A DNA stretch of 38,113 nt from Polaromonas sp. AER18D-145 (GCF_002379095.1 NZ_NBZV01000046.1:1-38113), one strand, 5' to 3'. Shown: positions 19,410-27,059, counted from the stretch's first letter. The notes: a model not told the origin generated them from the sequence alone. A program made the numbers and translations.

Positions 19410-20026
19410 GCTGCATCGCCGTCATCGACTTTGAAACCACCGGCCTGTCGCCCGCCATGGGCGACCGCGCCACCGAGGTGGCCATCGTGCTGCTTGAAAA
19501 CGGCTGCGTGGTGGACCGCTTCCAGAGCCTGATGAATGCAGGCGTGCACATTCCCGCCTTCATCACCAGCCTGACCGGCATCAGCAACGCCATGGTGGCC
19601 GCTGCGCCCGAGGCCGCCAGCGTGATGCGCGAGGCCAGCCGCTTTGTGGGCAACGCGCCCATGGTGGCGCACAACGCGGCGTTTGACCGCAAGTTCTGGC
19701 AGGCCGAACTGGCGCGTGCCGGGGCGGCGGCGGCACAGCCTTTTGCCTGCACCCTGCTGGTCGCGCGCCGGCTGTACCCCCAAGCCCCCAGCCACAAGCT
19801 GGGCGTGCTGGTGGACTACCACCAGCTGCCGCGCGCCGGCCGTGCGCACCGGGCGCTGGCCGATGCGGAAATGGCCGCATCGCTGCTGGGGCAGATCCAA
19901 CACGACCTTCGCACCCGGCACCGCGTGGGCCGGCCCGACCACGCCTTGCTGATGACCCTGCAGCGCTGCGCGAAACCTGCCGTTGCTGCGTTGATGGCGA
20001 AGTACGCGGGCGGCGCGCAGGCGTGA
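19406..20026 (+). CDS. 3'-5' exonuclease, DnaQ-like DEDDh family
   Basis: A 206-residue protein with the three exonuclease motifs: VIDFETTG (Asp8, Glu10), AHNAAFDRKF near residue 86, and HRALADAE with the DEDDh histidine and aspartate near 150. It resembles the epsilon-like proofreading exonuclease fold but lacks partner domains, so it may act in repair or RNA/DNA trimming. Its ATG overlaps the upstream remnant by four bases. Repeat copy D follows 25 bases after the stop. Confidence 0.88.
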   Translation: MSCIAVIDFETTGLSPAMGDRATEVAIVLLENGCVVDRFQSLMNAGVHIPAFITSLTGISNAMVAAAPEAASVMREASRFVGNAPMVAHNAAFDRKFWQAELARAGAAAAQPFACTLLVARRLYPQAPSHKLGVLVDYHQLPRAGRAHRALADAEMAASLLGQIQHDLRTRHRVGRPDHALLMTLQRCAKPAVAALMAKYAGGAQA

Positions 20027-20051
20027 CCCGGCCCGAACAGCGCTCCAGGCT

Positions 20052-20105
20052 GCTACAAAATCAGTAGCTGGTGGCGCCCGTCCGTCAAGGGCTAGGGTCG
20101 AAAAC
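20052..20105 (+). repeat. Dispersed hairpin repeat, copy D
   Basis: GCTACAAAATCAGTAGCTG with a compensating base pair (C:G instead of T:A) in the stem, then GGCGCCCGTCC, CAAGGGCTA and a GAAAA end. It follows the exonuclease gene in the same orientation. Confidence 0.85.
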
Positions 20106-20174
20106 TACTCACCGATAGAACATTGGCACCGGCTGAAACTGGCACAGCCGAAGAGCGCAAAACATGGCCAGCCG

Positions 20175-20198
20175 TATAATCTGACTAGACTGACTAGA
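20175..20198 (+). promoter_or_regulatory. Promoter and tandem operator of the Phd/PIN pair
   Basis: A perfect -10 TATAAT (20175-20180) is directly followed by two tandem copies of CTGACTAGA (20181-20198). GGAG before the ATG at 20211 is the ribosome site. Tandem sites at the -10 fit autorepression by the Phd-type antitoxin. No good -35 is visible. Confidence 0.65.
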
Positions 20199-20210
20199 TC
20201 GGAGTGGCTT

Positions 20211-20459
20211 ATGTCAACATGGCAATTGCAGGAAGCAAAAAGCAGATTCAGTGAGGTCGTGAAGCTCGCACTGAGCGAAGGGCCTCAGGGCATCACGGTA
20301 CGCGGCGAGGACGTGGCCGTGCTGGTTTCGCGTGCGGAATACACACGCCTGACGCACCCCAAGCCTGGGTTTGTCGGATTCATGCGCGGCTCGCCATGGG
20401 TGGGGTTGGAGCTGGACACGGAACGGCAAACCAGCTTGACGCGCGAGATGGTGCTGTGA
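20211..20459 (+). CDS. Phd/YefM-family antitoxin
   Basis: An 82-residue antitoxin. The N-terminal MSTWQLQEAKSRFSEVVKLA is the Phd/YefM DNA-binding fold, with the usual second half ITVRGEDVAVLVSRAEY. The C-terminal third (VGLELDTERQTSLTREMVL) should wrap the toxin. The stop overlaps the toxin start in GTGA. It probably represses its own promoter, where two CTGACTAGA repeats lie. Confidence 0.9.
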   Translation: MSTWQLQEAKSRFSEVVKLALSEGPQGITVRGEDVAVLVSRAEYTRLTHPKPGFVGFMRGSPWVGLELDTERQTSLTREMVL

Positions 20460-20878
20460 GCTACCTGATTGACACCAACGTCCTTTCGGAACTGGTGCGC
20501 CCCAAACCTGACGCCGCTGTGCTGCGCTGGTTTGCGAACACGCCGGATGAAGCCTTGTTTTTGAGCGCTCTGACACTTGGCGAAATTCGCAAGGGGGTCG
20601 AGAAACTGGCCGACGTCCAGCGCCGCGAAAAGCTGCGGCTTTGGCTGGAGCACGACTTGCGTGACTGGTTTGGCGTGCGTATTTTGCCGATAGGCCCGGA
20701 CGTGGCCGACCACTGGGGCCGACTGCTCGCGCAAGCTGGCCGTCCCGTGCCCGCCATCGACAGCCTCCTAGCGGCCACGGCGCTGCACCATGACTTGCGG
20801 CTGGTCACCCGCAACACCAGGGACTTTGACTATGCGGGCCTGGAAGTCATCAACCCGTGGGAGCTGGCCGCGGGCTGA
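20456..20878 (+). CDS. PIN-domain toxin (VapC/FitB-like)
   Basis: A 140-residue PIN-domain endoribonuclease. The acidic metal-binding residues lie in YLIDTNVLSEL (first Asp), TLGEIRKG (Glu), AIDSLLAATA (Asp) and TRNTRDF (Asp). It opens from a GTG at 20456 that overlaps the antitoxin stop by four bases; the longer open frame lies within the antitoxin gene and is not real. The C-terminus LEVINPWELAAG is repeated in decayed form at 22262-22348, downstream of aroG. Confidence 0.92.
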   Translation: MSYLIDTNVLSELVRPKPDAAVLRWFANTPDEALFLSALTLGEIRKGVEKLADVQRREKLRLWLEHDLRDWFGVRILPIGPDVADHWGRLLAQAGRPVPAIDSLLAATALHHDLRLVTRNTRDFDYAGLEVINPWELAAG

Positions 20879-21061
20879 ACTTGCGACGGCGGCGCAGCTT
20901 CACGCCCCTTGCCCCTGCCGTGCCAGCGCCGCCACGCTCGTGGCCTGCGCACCGTGCCCGAGCCGGTAGCTTTCTTCACCGTGAATCAAACGCCAGACTT
21001 TCGATTGACGGGGCAAAAAGCGGAGCATAGGGTACCGCAGGGTGGCACGCGGCGCCAAAAC

Positions 21062-21116
21062 GCTATTAAAAGAGTAGCTGTTTACGCCCGTCCACAAAGG
21101 GCTGTAGCCATAAAAC
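21062..21116 (+). repeat. Dispersed hairpin repeat, copy E
   Basis: GCTATTAAAAGAGTAGCTG, then ACGCCCGTCCACAAAGGGCTG and an AT-rich end. It lies between the PIN toxin gene and aroG, just upstream of a CATAAT that could be the aroG -10. The rest of the 254-base gap (20879-21132) shows nothing else I can name. Confidence 0.85.
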
Positions 21117-21132
21117 ACTCATAATCTGCCCC

Positions 21133-22236
21133 ATGACCACCCACACCCATCCCGCCACGCCGCTGTCCACCCACGACACCACCCGCATTGACGACACCCG
21201 CATAGGCGCGGTGCGCCCGCTGATCACGCCGGCCCTGCTGCAGGAGTGGCTGCCGGTGCCCGAAGCCAGCTTGAGCCTGGTGGAGCGCAGCCGCGCGGCG
21301 ATCTCGCGCGTGCTGCATGGTGCCGATGACCGCCTGATCGTCGTGGTGGGGCCCTGCTCCATTCACGACCATGACCAGGCCATGGACTATGCCCGCCAGC
21401 TCAAGCTGCAGGCCGATGCCCTGGCCGACGACCTGCTGGTGGTGATGCGCGTGTACTTCGAGAAGCCGCGCACCACCGTGGGCTGGAAAGGCTACATTAA
21501 TGACCCGCACATGGACGGCAGCTTCGCCATCAACGAAGGGCTGGAAATGGCGCGGCGCCTGCTGCTCGATGTGCTGGCTCTGGGCCTGCCGGTGGGCACC
21601 GAGTTTCTGGACCTGCTGAGCCCGCAGTTCATCAGCGACCTGGTGAGCTGGGGCGCCATTGGCGCGCGCACCACCGAAAGCCCCAGCCACCGCCAGCTGG
21701 CCTCGGGCCTGAGCTGCCCGGTCGGCTTCAAGAACGGCACCGACGGCGGCATCAAGGTCGCCACCGACGCCATCCAGGCGGCGCAGGCGCAACACGCCTT
21801 CATGGGCATGACCAAGATGGGCCAGGCCGCCATTTTTGAAACCCGCGGCAACAACGACTGCCACGTGATCCTGCGCGGCGGCAAGCAACCCAACTATTCA
21901 AAAGCCGACGTGGACGCCGCCTGCGCGCTGCTCAAAGGCGCCGGCCTGCGCGAGCAGGTCATGATCGACGTGTCGCACGCCAACAGCAGCAAGCAGCACC
22001 AGCGCCAGATCACCGTGGCGGCCGAGGTGGCCCAGCAGATGGCCGCGGGCGACCAGCGCATCACCGGCCTCATGATCGAAAGCCATCTGCAGGAAGGGCG
22101 GCAGGACATCGTGTCCGGCACGCCGCTACGGCCTGGCGTGTCAGTGACCGATGCCTGCATCAGCATGGCGCAGACGGTGCCTGTGCTGGAGCAGTTGGCG
22201 GGGGCGGTGAGGGAGCGGCGTAAGGCCAGAAATTAA
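21133..22236 (+). CDS. aroG: 3-deoxy-7-phosphoheptulonate synthase (DAHP synthase, class I)
   Basis: A 367-residue class I aldolase condensing PEP with erythrose-4-P, the entry step of the shikimate pathway. Signatures: VVVGPCSIHD (metal/PEP region), GARTTESPSHRQLASGLS, GFKNGTDGG, and the metal ligands in the later DVSHANSSKQHQ and MIESHL blocks. Which aromatic amino acid inhibits it cannot be told safely, so AroG versus AroF or AroH is by convention. It is the last core gene before the defence island. Confidence 0.95.
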   Translation: MTTHTHPATPLSTHDTTRIDDTRIGAVRPLITPALLQEWLPVPEASLSLVERSRAAISRVLHGADDRLIVVVGPCSIHDHDQAMDYARQLKLQADALADDLLVVMRVYFEKPRTTVGWKGYINDPHMDGSFAINEGLEMARRLLLDVLALGLPVGTEFLDLLSPQFISDLVSWGAIGARTTESPSHRQLASGLSCPVGFKNGTDGGIKVATDAIQAAQAQHAFMGMTKMGQAAIFETRGNNDCHVILRGGKQPNYSKADVDAACALLKGAGLREQVMIDVSHANSSKQHQRQITVAAEVAQQMAAGDQRITGLMIESHLQEGRQDIVSGTPLRPGVSVTDACISMAQTVPVLEQLAGAVRERRKARN

Positions 22237-22261
22237 TTGAACCCGAACGCGTGCGTGGGAA

Positions 22262-22348
22262 ATGCCTCGATTGCGCGGCGGTAAGAAAGCCCAGATCGAC
22301 GGCGCGTGCCTTGAGGTCATCAACCCATGGCAGACTTTTGGCCGTTGA
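22262..22348 (+). pseudogene. C-terminal remnant of a second PIN toxin gene
   Basis: An open stretch of 28 codons whose last part, IDGACLEVINPWQTFGR, aligns with FDYAGLEVINPWELAAG at the end of the intact PIN toxin at 20456-20878. No PIN core is left upstream; aroG ends 25 bases before. The nucleotide sequences differ clearly, so this is the end of a different family member, probably left by a deletion when the island or the repeats moved. Confidence 0.55.
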
Positions 22349-22547
22349 GGCGACTGGGGAAGACTGCACGGGTTGGCACGGGACGGTTCGCTGAGACAGT
22401 TTATACCTTTCGGAGCGGAGAACTGGCTCGAATGAAAGTAGGAAAATCTTCGCGCATGAGGTGGGTATCTGCTTTCAAGGCCAGGAGTTCTACGATGGTC
22501 AGGAGTGTTGGATTGGTATGCCAGCAGGCAACCCGTTAACGATTGAA
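22349..22547. other. Gap between the PIN remnant and the island promoter, no gene recognised
   Basis: About 200 bases. An ORF start lies inside it but its translation is not protein-like. GC content falls from left to right, marking the left border of the island. Confidence 0.4.
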
Positions 22548-22579
22548 TTGACGAGACGGGTGTGGCGGTTTATAAACCG
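22548..22579 (+). promoter_or_regulatory. Strong sigma-70 promoter of the avc-like locus, with palindrome
   Basis: TTGACG, a 17-base spacer and TATAAA (22571-22576). The -10 sits in the centre of a perfect 14-bp palindrome CGGTTTATAAACCG (22566-22579), a possible operator. Transcription would start near 22583, giving a leader of about 150 bases before the deaminase ATG. Confidence 0.65.
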
Positions 22580-22582
22580 TCA

Positions 22583-22725
22583 GCATGACGCGATTAAGCA
22601 CTTCAGTTTTTGCGTGCGTGTTGCTCACGCAGGACTAATGTTTTCAAGAGAAGGCGCTCTATTTTTCAGATCGCCTTTAGCGAAAACACCCGATGAGATT
22701 CGTGGTCTTTACAAAACTAAAACAG
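22583..22725 (+). ncRNA. Candidate AvcI-like antitoxin RNA (leader of the deaminase gene)
   Basis: The ~150 bases between the promoter and the deaminase start hold two hairpins. One is TGCGTG-TTGCT-CACGCA (22615-22631), a perfect six-pair stem; the other is AAGGCG...CGCCTT (22651-22677). In Vibrio cholerae the AvcD deaminase is inhibited by AvcI, a small RNA encoded directly upstream of avcD. Position, size and structure fit such an RNA here, but I cannot compare the sequence with known AvcI, and ends are approximate. Confidence 0.5.
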
Positions 22726-22733
22726 GGGGAGAT

Positions 22734-24344
22734 ATGGCCACTGCACAAAAGGTAAAAGCGGCAAACGACGCCGCTGAAAAGAGCGATTTATTCTCGACTA
22801 AGAAAATTAAAGATCTCATTTCTTCGACACACACGAACGAATTGGTAATCGCGCTATGTGGACCTATCGGATCACCGATGCACGCCGTTGCTGAGAAGAT
22901 CAAAGATATGTTGGAGGAAACTTTTGCCTATGACACATGCAAGGTCATCAAGCTAAGCCAATTTATTAGCGATAACGCCACAAAACTTCCAAAATCAATA
23001 TACCCCACTAATGTTAAACCAGCAGCTCGCATTGAGGCGTTAATTACGCATGGTAATGAAATGCGTAAAGAGTTTGGAAATAGTGTATTAGCCGAACTTG
23101 CTGTGAATGAGATACGTCTGGATCGTGAGTTAAATGGCCGCAATAGCGATACCGGTCAGTTTGAACCCAGGCGTGTTTGTCACATTATTGATTCCATTAA
23201 GAATCAGGAAGAGATGACGTTACTACGTACCGTTTATAGAGAGGTACTATATGTAGTTGGAGTCTTTGCCCCCGTAGAGACCAGAGAACAGAATCTAAAA
23301 AATAAGGGCATGGACGTTGCTGAGATTTATAAGTTGATGGATAGAGATTCTGGTGAGGAACTTGAAGAGGGGCAAACAGTCGCAAAGACCTTTCCGCAGT
23401 GTGATTTTTTTCTTAGGATGGCTTCAAATTCTGAGTCTCAACTAAGAAGTCGAGTGGAGCGGTTTTTGCATTTGATTCTGGGTACAAAGATAATTACACC
23501 GACAAGGGCAGAGACAGCGATGTATGCGGCGGCATCGGCCGCAGGTAATTCGGCCTGCTTGTCAAGACAAGTCGGCGCGGCCATCACCGACTCTGACGGT
23601 GAAATTCTTTCTACTGGTTGGAACGATGTGCCGAGACCATTTGGAGGGCTATATCAAACTGATCATGAAACCGATCCAAATGGAGAGAAAGATTTACGCT
23701 GTTGGAACAAAGACGGTGGAAAATGTTTTAACGACGAGGAGAAAGATGGATTGGCTCGGCAAATCGTGCAGTCTTTGAGTCCATACATTCCTGTGAATGA
23801 TCTGGATGCGGCAGTCGCAACAGTTATCAAGGACAAAAAGCTTCGAGGTCTAATTGAATTCTCGCGATCCATCCATGCGGAAATGCACGCCATTCTTACC
23901 GCGCTAAAAAGCAGTGGTAGTCGCGTGCATGGGGGAATGTTGTTTGTCACCACATATCCTTGCCATTCATGCGCCCGCCACATTGTCGCTAGCGGAATAA
24001 AAGAGGTTTATTACATTGAGCCTTATAAGAAAAGTTTGGCGACGAAACTTCACGATGATGCGGTGTCGGAAAGAGAGACCGAAATCGGCAAGATGCGGAT
24101 ACTTCCGTATGACGGTGTTGCACCTACCAAATACCTATCTTTGTTCCGCATGGCGCCTGACTCACGTAAGGAAAATGGTCGTGTGATAAAAATTTCACCG
24201 AAAAATGGTGTACCACGACTTGAAAAGAGCTTAGAAGCACTACCTGCGTTGGAAGGCTTAGTGGTAAAGTCTTTGGTTAGTAAGAATCTTGTGAATTCGG
24301 CGGAGGTCGCCAAGGGGAATGACGATGGACCAAAAGCAGCTTGA
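22734..24344 (+). CDS. avcD: AvcD-type anti-phage dCTP/cytidine deaminase
   Basis: A 536-residue two-domain protein. The N-terminal half is P-loop NTPase-like with a degenerate Walker A, CGPIGSPMH (about 42-50). The C-terminal half is a zinc cytidine/deoxycytidylate deaminase: His381 and Glu383 in SIHAEMHA, Cys410 and Cys413 in PCHSCARH. The length matches AvcD, which drains dCTP/dCMP on phage infection and is held inactive by an upstream RNA. I chose ATG 22734 because AGGGGGA lies just upstream; the open frame back to 22461 runs through the promoter and leader. Base use is clearly more AT-rich than in aroG. Confidence 0.85.
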   Translation: MATAQKVKAANDAAEKSDLFSTKKIKDLISSTHTNELVIALCGPIGSPMHAVAEKIKDMLEETFAYDTCKVIKLSQFISDNATKLPKSIYPTNVKPAARIEALITHGNEMRKEFGNSVLAELAVNEIRLDRELNGRNSDTGQFEPRRVCHIIDSIKNQEEMTLLRTVYREVLYVVGVFAPVETREQNLKNKGMDVAEIYKLMDRDSGEELEEGQTVAKTFPQCDFFLRMASNSESQLRSRVERFLHLILGTKIITPTRAETAMYAAASAAGNSACLSRQVGAAITDSDGEILSTGWNDVPRPFGGLYQTDHETDPNGEKDLRCWNKDGGKCFNDEEKDGLARQIVQSLSPYIPVNDLDAAVATVIKDKKLRGLIEFSRSIHAEMHAILTALKSSGSRVHGGMLFVTTYPCHSCARHIVASGIKEVYYIEPYKKSLATKLHDDAVSERETEIGKMRILPYDGVAPTKYLSLFRMAPDSRKENGRVIKISPKNGVPRLEKSLEALPALEGLVVKSLVSKNLVNSAEVAKGNDDGPKAA

Positions 24345-24522
24345 ATTGGACTTGCAGATTGTTCAAGAAGAGCGGAAGGATGTTCAGCGCAATAAATCCG
24401 CTCAGATAGTTGACCTGACACGCGCGCTCGAGGTCAAACGGCAACGCAGGATGACAGAAATTTACGAAGCAATTCTAGAGTCCGTCGAACACATTGGTGG
24501 GACCGACAAACTCTATAAGTAA
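24325..24522 (+). CDS. Small charged coiled-coil protein overlapping avcD
   Basis: A 65-residue protein, not recognised. It is rich in Gln, Glu, Lys and Arg with a heptad-like pattern (LELDLQIVQEERKDVQ, then LTRALEVKRQRRMTEIYEAI). It has no signal peptide and is probably a cytosolic helical dimer. AAGGGG seven bases before the ATG at 24325 favours that start over 24319. It overlaps the deaminase end by 20 bases, so it is translationally tied to it and may be a partner or regulator. Confidence 0.65.
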   Translation: MDQKQLELDLQIVQEERKDVQRNKSAQIVDLTRALEVKRQRRMTEIYEAILESVEHIGGTDKLYK

Positions 24523-24673
24523 TGCGCGCTGTTACGTTCATCGGTTTGTTGCAAGCTCTTTTCTTCCGGAAAATTGAATAGCAATACTCTTCTATTCAGT
24601 ACTCGGCGAAGACTTTTTCACGTCTTTCAGCTTAACGATTTCGGTCGCCGGATACCCACTATCAAGGTAAAAA

Positions 24674-25651
24674 TTGCGATATTGGTGGGTCAATCAGAAT
24701 CAAACCTATCGCCAGGAAGTGCACGGCGGATATCTCTGGTCTCCTAAACGCAAATCGAATCAGTCTCGAAATCCGTTTTACGATTTCATGCGGGAGGTCG
24801 CACCTGGAGATTTGATCTTCTCTTTTGCTGGTACTTTCATCCGTGCGATCGGCATTGCCACATCGCATGCAGAGGAAGCTCCCAAGCCCGATGAGTTCGG
24901 TTCGGCGGGGATGTATTGGGAAAAAGTCGGTTGGCGTGTTGGCGTAGCTTTCACGATTCTGCGATCGCCGGTTCGTCCATCTGAATATATGGAAGTGTTG
25001 TCACCGCTGCTGCCTAAGTTATATGCACCGTTGCGCCCTGATGGTGTTGGGATGCAAGGTATTTATCTGACTTATCTTCCTAACAATCTTGCGGCTGCGA
25101 TTGTTGATTTGTTGGGAGCGGAGGCGCACGCCCTGGTAAGGGGATACCGCGTCAGTGAGTCGATTCCTTCGATTTCGTCCATCGTGCAATTGCGGTGGGA
25201 GGAACATCAAATGGCTGAAGTCCGAAGAGATCAAAAGATTCCGGAAACGGAACGCGAGGCGGTAGTTATGGCTCGTCGAGGCCAAGGACTTTTTAAGCAG
25301 CGCGTAATGGCTTTAGAACGGGCTTGTCGCGTAACCGGCGTGACCAATGGTGAGCATCTGCGTGCGAGTCATTGCAAGCCATGGCGTGATGCAACCAATG
25401 AAGAGCGGCTAGACGGGGAGAACGGCCTTCTTCTTACGCCGACAATGGACCATCTGTTTGATCGTGGGTTTATCGGATTTGAGGGTAACGGTGAGCTACT
25501 AATCTCACCTGTCGCTCACATCGAGTCCTTGGCTCGCATGGGGATCTCGCCAAATAAGTGCCAGAACGTGGGCAACTTCTCCAATGGGCAGAAGCGCTAT
25601 CTTGAGTATCACCGCGACAGCATCTTGCTGCGCTCGAAATTTATGCCTTGA
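24674..25651 (+). CDS. EVE-HNH endonuclease, probable modification-dependent restriction enzyme
   Basis: A 325-residue protein. The N-terminal ~150 residues look like an EVE (PUA-like) modified-base reader: RYWWVNQNQTYRQE, GGYLWSPKR, GDLIFSF, IGIATS. The C-terminal HNH nuclease has His233 in RASHCKPWRDA, Asn250 in ENGLLLTP and His260 in DHLFDRGFI. EVE-HNH enzymes such as VcaM4I cut DNA with modified cytosines, so a type IV-like role is likely. The start is a TTG at 24674 with AAGGT upstream; the EVE fold begins exactly there. It follows the small coiled-coil gene by ~150 bases that hold a GAATAG...CTATTC hairpin. Confidence 0.82.
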   Translation: MRYWWVNQNQTYRQEVHGGYLWSPKRKSNQSRNPFYDFMREVAPGDLIFSFAGTFIRAIGIATSHAEEAPKPDEFGSAGMYWEKVGWRVGVAFTILRSPVRPSEYMEVLSPLLPKLYAPLRPDGVGMQGIYLTYLPNNLAAAIVDLLGAEAHALVRGYRVSESIPSISSIVQLRWEEHQMAEVRRDQKIPETEREAVVMARRGQGLFKQRVMALERACRVTGVTNGEHLRASHCKPWRDATNEERLDGENGLLLTPTMDHLFDRGFIGFEGNGELLISPVAHIESLARMGISPNKCQNVGNFSNGQKRYLEYHRDSILLRSKFMP

Positions 25652-25712
25652 TTAGTACTACGTGTTAAAAAATCTGTTTTATAAATTTGTCTTTTACTTG
25701 CATGAAAAGCGG

Positions 25713-26573
25713 ATGGCCGGCCCTTCAGAAAATGCTGGGATTGAATATGCCGGGATGGCTGGTATATCGTCTACTTGCATTGATGCGGTAAGAAGATTTT
25801 TGCAGCACGGCGACGAAATTTCGGCGATTCGAATTTTGACTCATGAGGACAGCCATTGTTTGTTGCTTACCTACGGAGTTGACCAACATGTTGCAATCAA
25901 GTCGGGCTTCTCTTCCGGGTATTCCGGAGAAGGCCCTAGGACTTTTGCCGAGGTAATTTTTCTTTTGAGTCATCATGGCTTTGAACTTGATGAATATGAA
26001 GTCTCGCGCGAGATGTTGGAACGCCTGGATTACTCGTCTCTAACTAATGGCGACATGCAAGAGATTTTTTCTGCCAAACCAGTGCGACCGCAGAGATGGC
26101 ACGATTACATCTACCCATACCAAGGAGTGCTGAGTAAGTCTCTTTCAGGCTGGTCTCGCTTTCCATTGAGGATGCCCTTCGCCTTAATTGATCATCGAAT
26201 CCGAGATTTGGCGTTGAACTTCGAGGCTCAGCCTGATGCAAGTCTGCTTAGTGGCTATCGCCGACTTGAAGACATTGTTAGGAAGCGCACAGGTCTTAGC
26301 GATCATGGTGCCAAACTATTTTCTCAGGCGTTCGTTGGAGCTAACGCTCTATTGGGTTGGACAAAGCCTGATGGTGGCGACCTAAGTAGTCGAGGTGGAT
26401 TGTTTCCGGCGACTTATATGGCTTATCGGAACCCCCGCGCACACCTTGAGTCGGTGCATATACCGGCGGAGTCGCTAGGTGAGTTTTTACTTCTGAATCA
26501 TTTGTATTTGCTTGAGGCCGACGCTATTGAGAGGTCGACGGATGGCGCGGCAGTGCGGCGCGACAATTCCTAA
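25713..26573 (+). CDS. Two-domain protein with C-terminal Ymh/HEPN-like domain, possible abortive-infection effector
   Basis: A 286-residue protein from the ATG at 25713; the open frame extends to a GTG at 25662 that lacks a ribosome site. The N-terminal ~130 residues are a domain I do not recognise, with AIKSGFSSGYSGEGPRTF, EYEVS, RLDYSSLT and RPQRWHDYI. The C-terminal ~90 residues (YRRLEDIVRKRTG, FVGANALLGW, YMAYRNPRAH) match the Ymh/TIGR02391 type. Arg239 and His244 in RNPRAH form an R-x4-H pattern as in HEPN RNases. It starts 61 bases after the EVE-HNH stop (10 if the GTG is used), so probably the same operon. Confidence 0.65.
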   Translation: MAGPSENAGIEYAGMAGISSTCIDAVRRFLQHGDEISAIRILTHEDSHCLLLTYGVDQHVAIKSGFSSGYSGEGPRTFAEVIFLLSHHGFELDEYEVSREMLERLDYSSLTNGDMQEIFSAKPVRPQRWHDYIYPYQGVLSKSLSGWSRFPLRMPFALIDHRIRDLALNFEAQPDASLLSGYRRLEDIVRKRTGLSDHGAKLFSQAFVGANALLGWTKPDGGDLSSRGGLFPATYMAYRNPRAHLESVHIPAESLGEFLLLNHLYLLEADAIERSTDGAAVRRDNS

Positions 26574-26628
26574 GATCGTTAAGAATGGAATCTCACAAAA
26601 ATCTTTGATTTCAACTTCAAGAGTCGCC

Positions 26629-27042
26629 ATGACCAGCCCTTCCGACCTTCCCCCCAGCATCCTCTCCCACATCTCCATAGGCACCAACGACTACCCGCGC
26701 GCCCGGGCGTTTTACGACGCGGTGCTGGGCACGCTGCAGATCCGCAGCGTGATGGAGCATGGCGAGTCGGTGGCTTATGGCCGGGCGTTTCCGGAGTTCT
26801 GGGTTGGGCGGCCGCTCGATGGTGGCCGCGCTGCGCCGGGCAACGGCACGCACATCAGCTTCCTGGCCAACGCGCCGGCGGAGGTGGATGCCTTTCATGC
26901 GCAGGCGCTGGCACTGGGCGCGCCCTGTGACGGGCCGCCCGGCTTGCGGCCGCACTACACGCCGACCTATTACGCGGCCTTTGTGCGCGACCTGGACGGC
27001 CACAAGATCGAGGCCATGTGTTTTGCGGAGGCGGCGGGCTGA
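26629..27042 (+). CDS. VOC family (glyoxalase/bleomycin resistance) protein
   Basis: A 137-residue single VOC-type protein: ISIGTNDYPRARAFYDAVLG is the usual opening, HISFLANAPAEVDAF the middle, and YYAAFVRDLDGHKIEAM the end with the metal-site Glu. Function cannot be told. The ATG at 26629 fits the domain start; the longer frame runs into the island gene. GC-rich again, so the island ends between 26573 and 26629. Repeat copy F and ridA follow, convergent. Confidence 0.85.
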   Translation: MTSPSDLPPSILSHISIGTNDYPRARAFYDAVLGTLQIRSVMEHGESVAYGRAFPEFWVGRPLDGGRAAPGNGTHISFLANAPAEVDAFHAQALALGAPCDGPPGLRPHYTPTYYAAFVRDLDGHKIEAMCFAEAAG

Positions 27043-27059
27043 GGGCTTGCTGCTTGCAA

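Noticed and set aside
22461..22733. In-frame N-terminal extension of the deaminase (91 codons)
   Set aside because: It contains the TTGACG/TATAAA promoter and the hairpin leader; a strong ribosome site lies before the ATG at 22734, and the translation is not domain-like.
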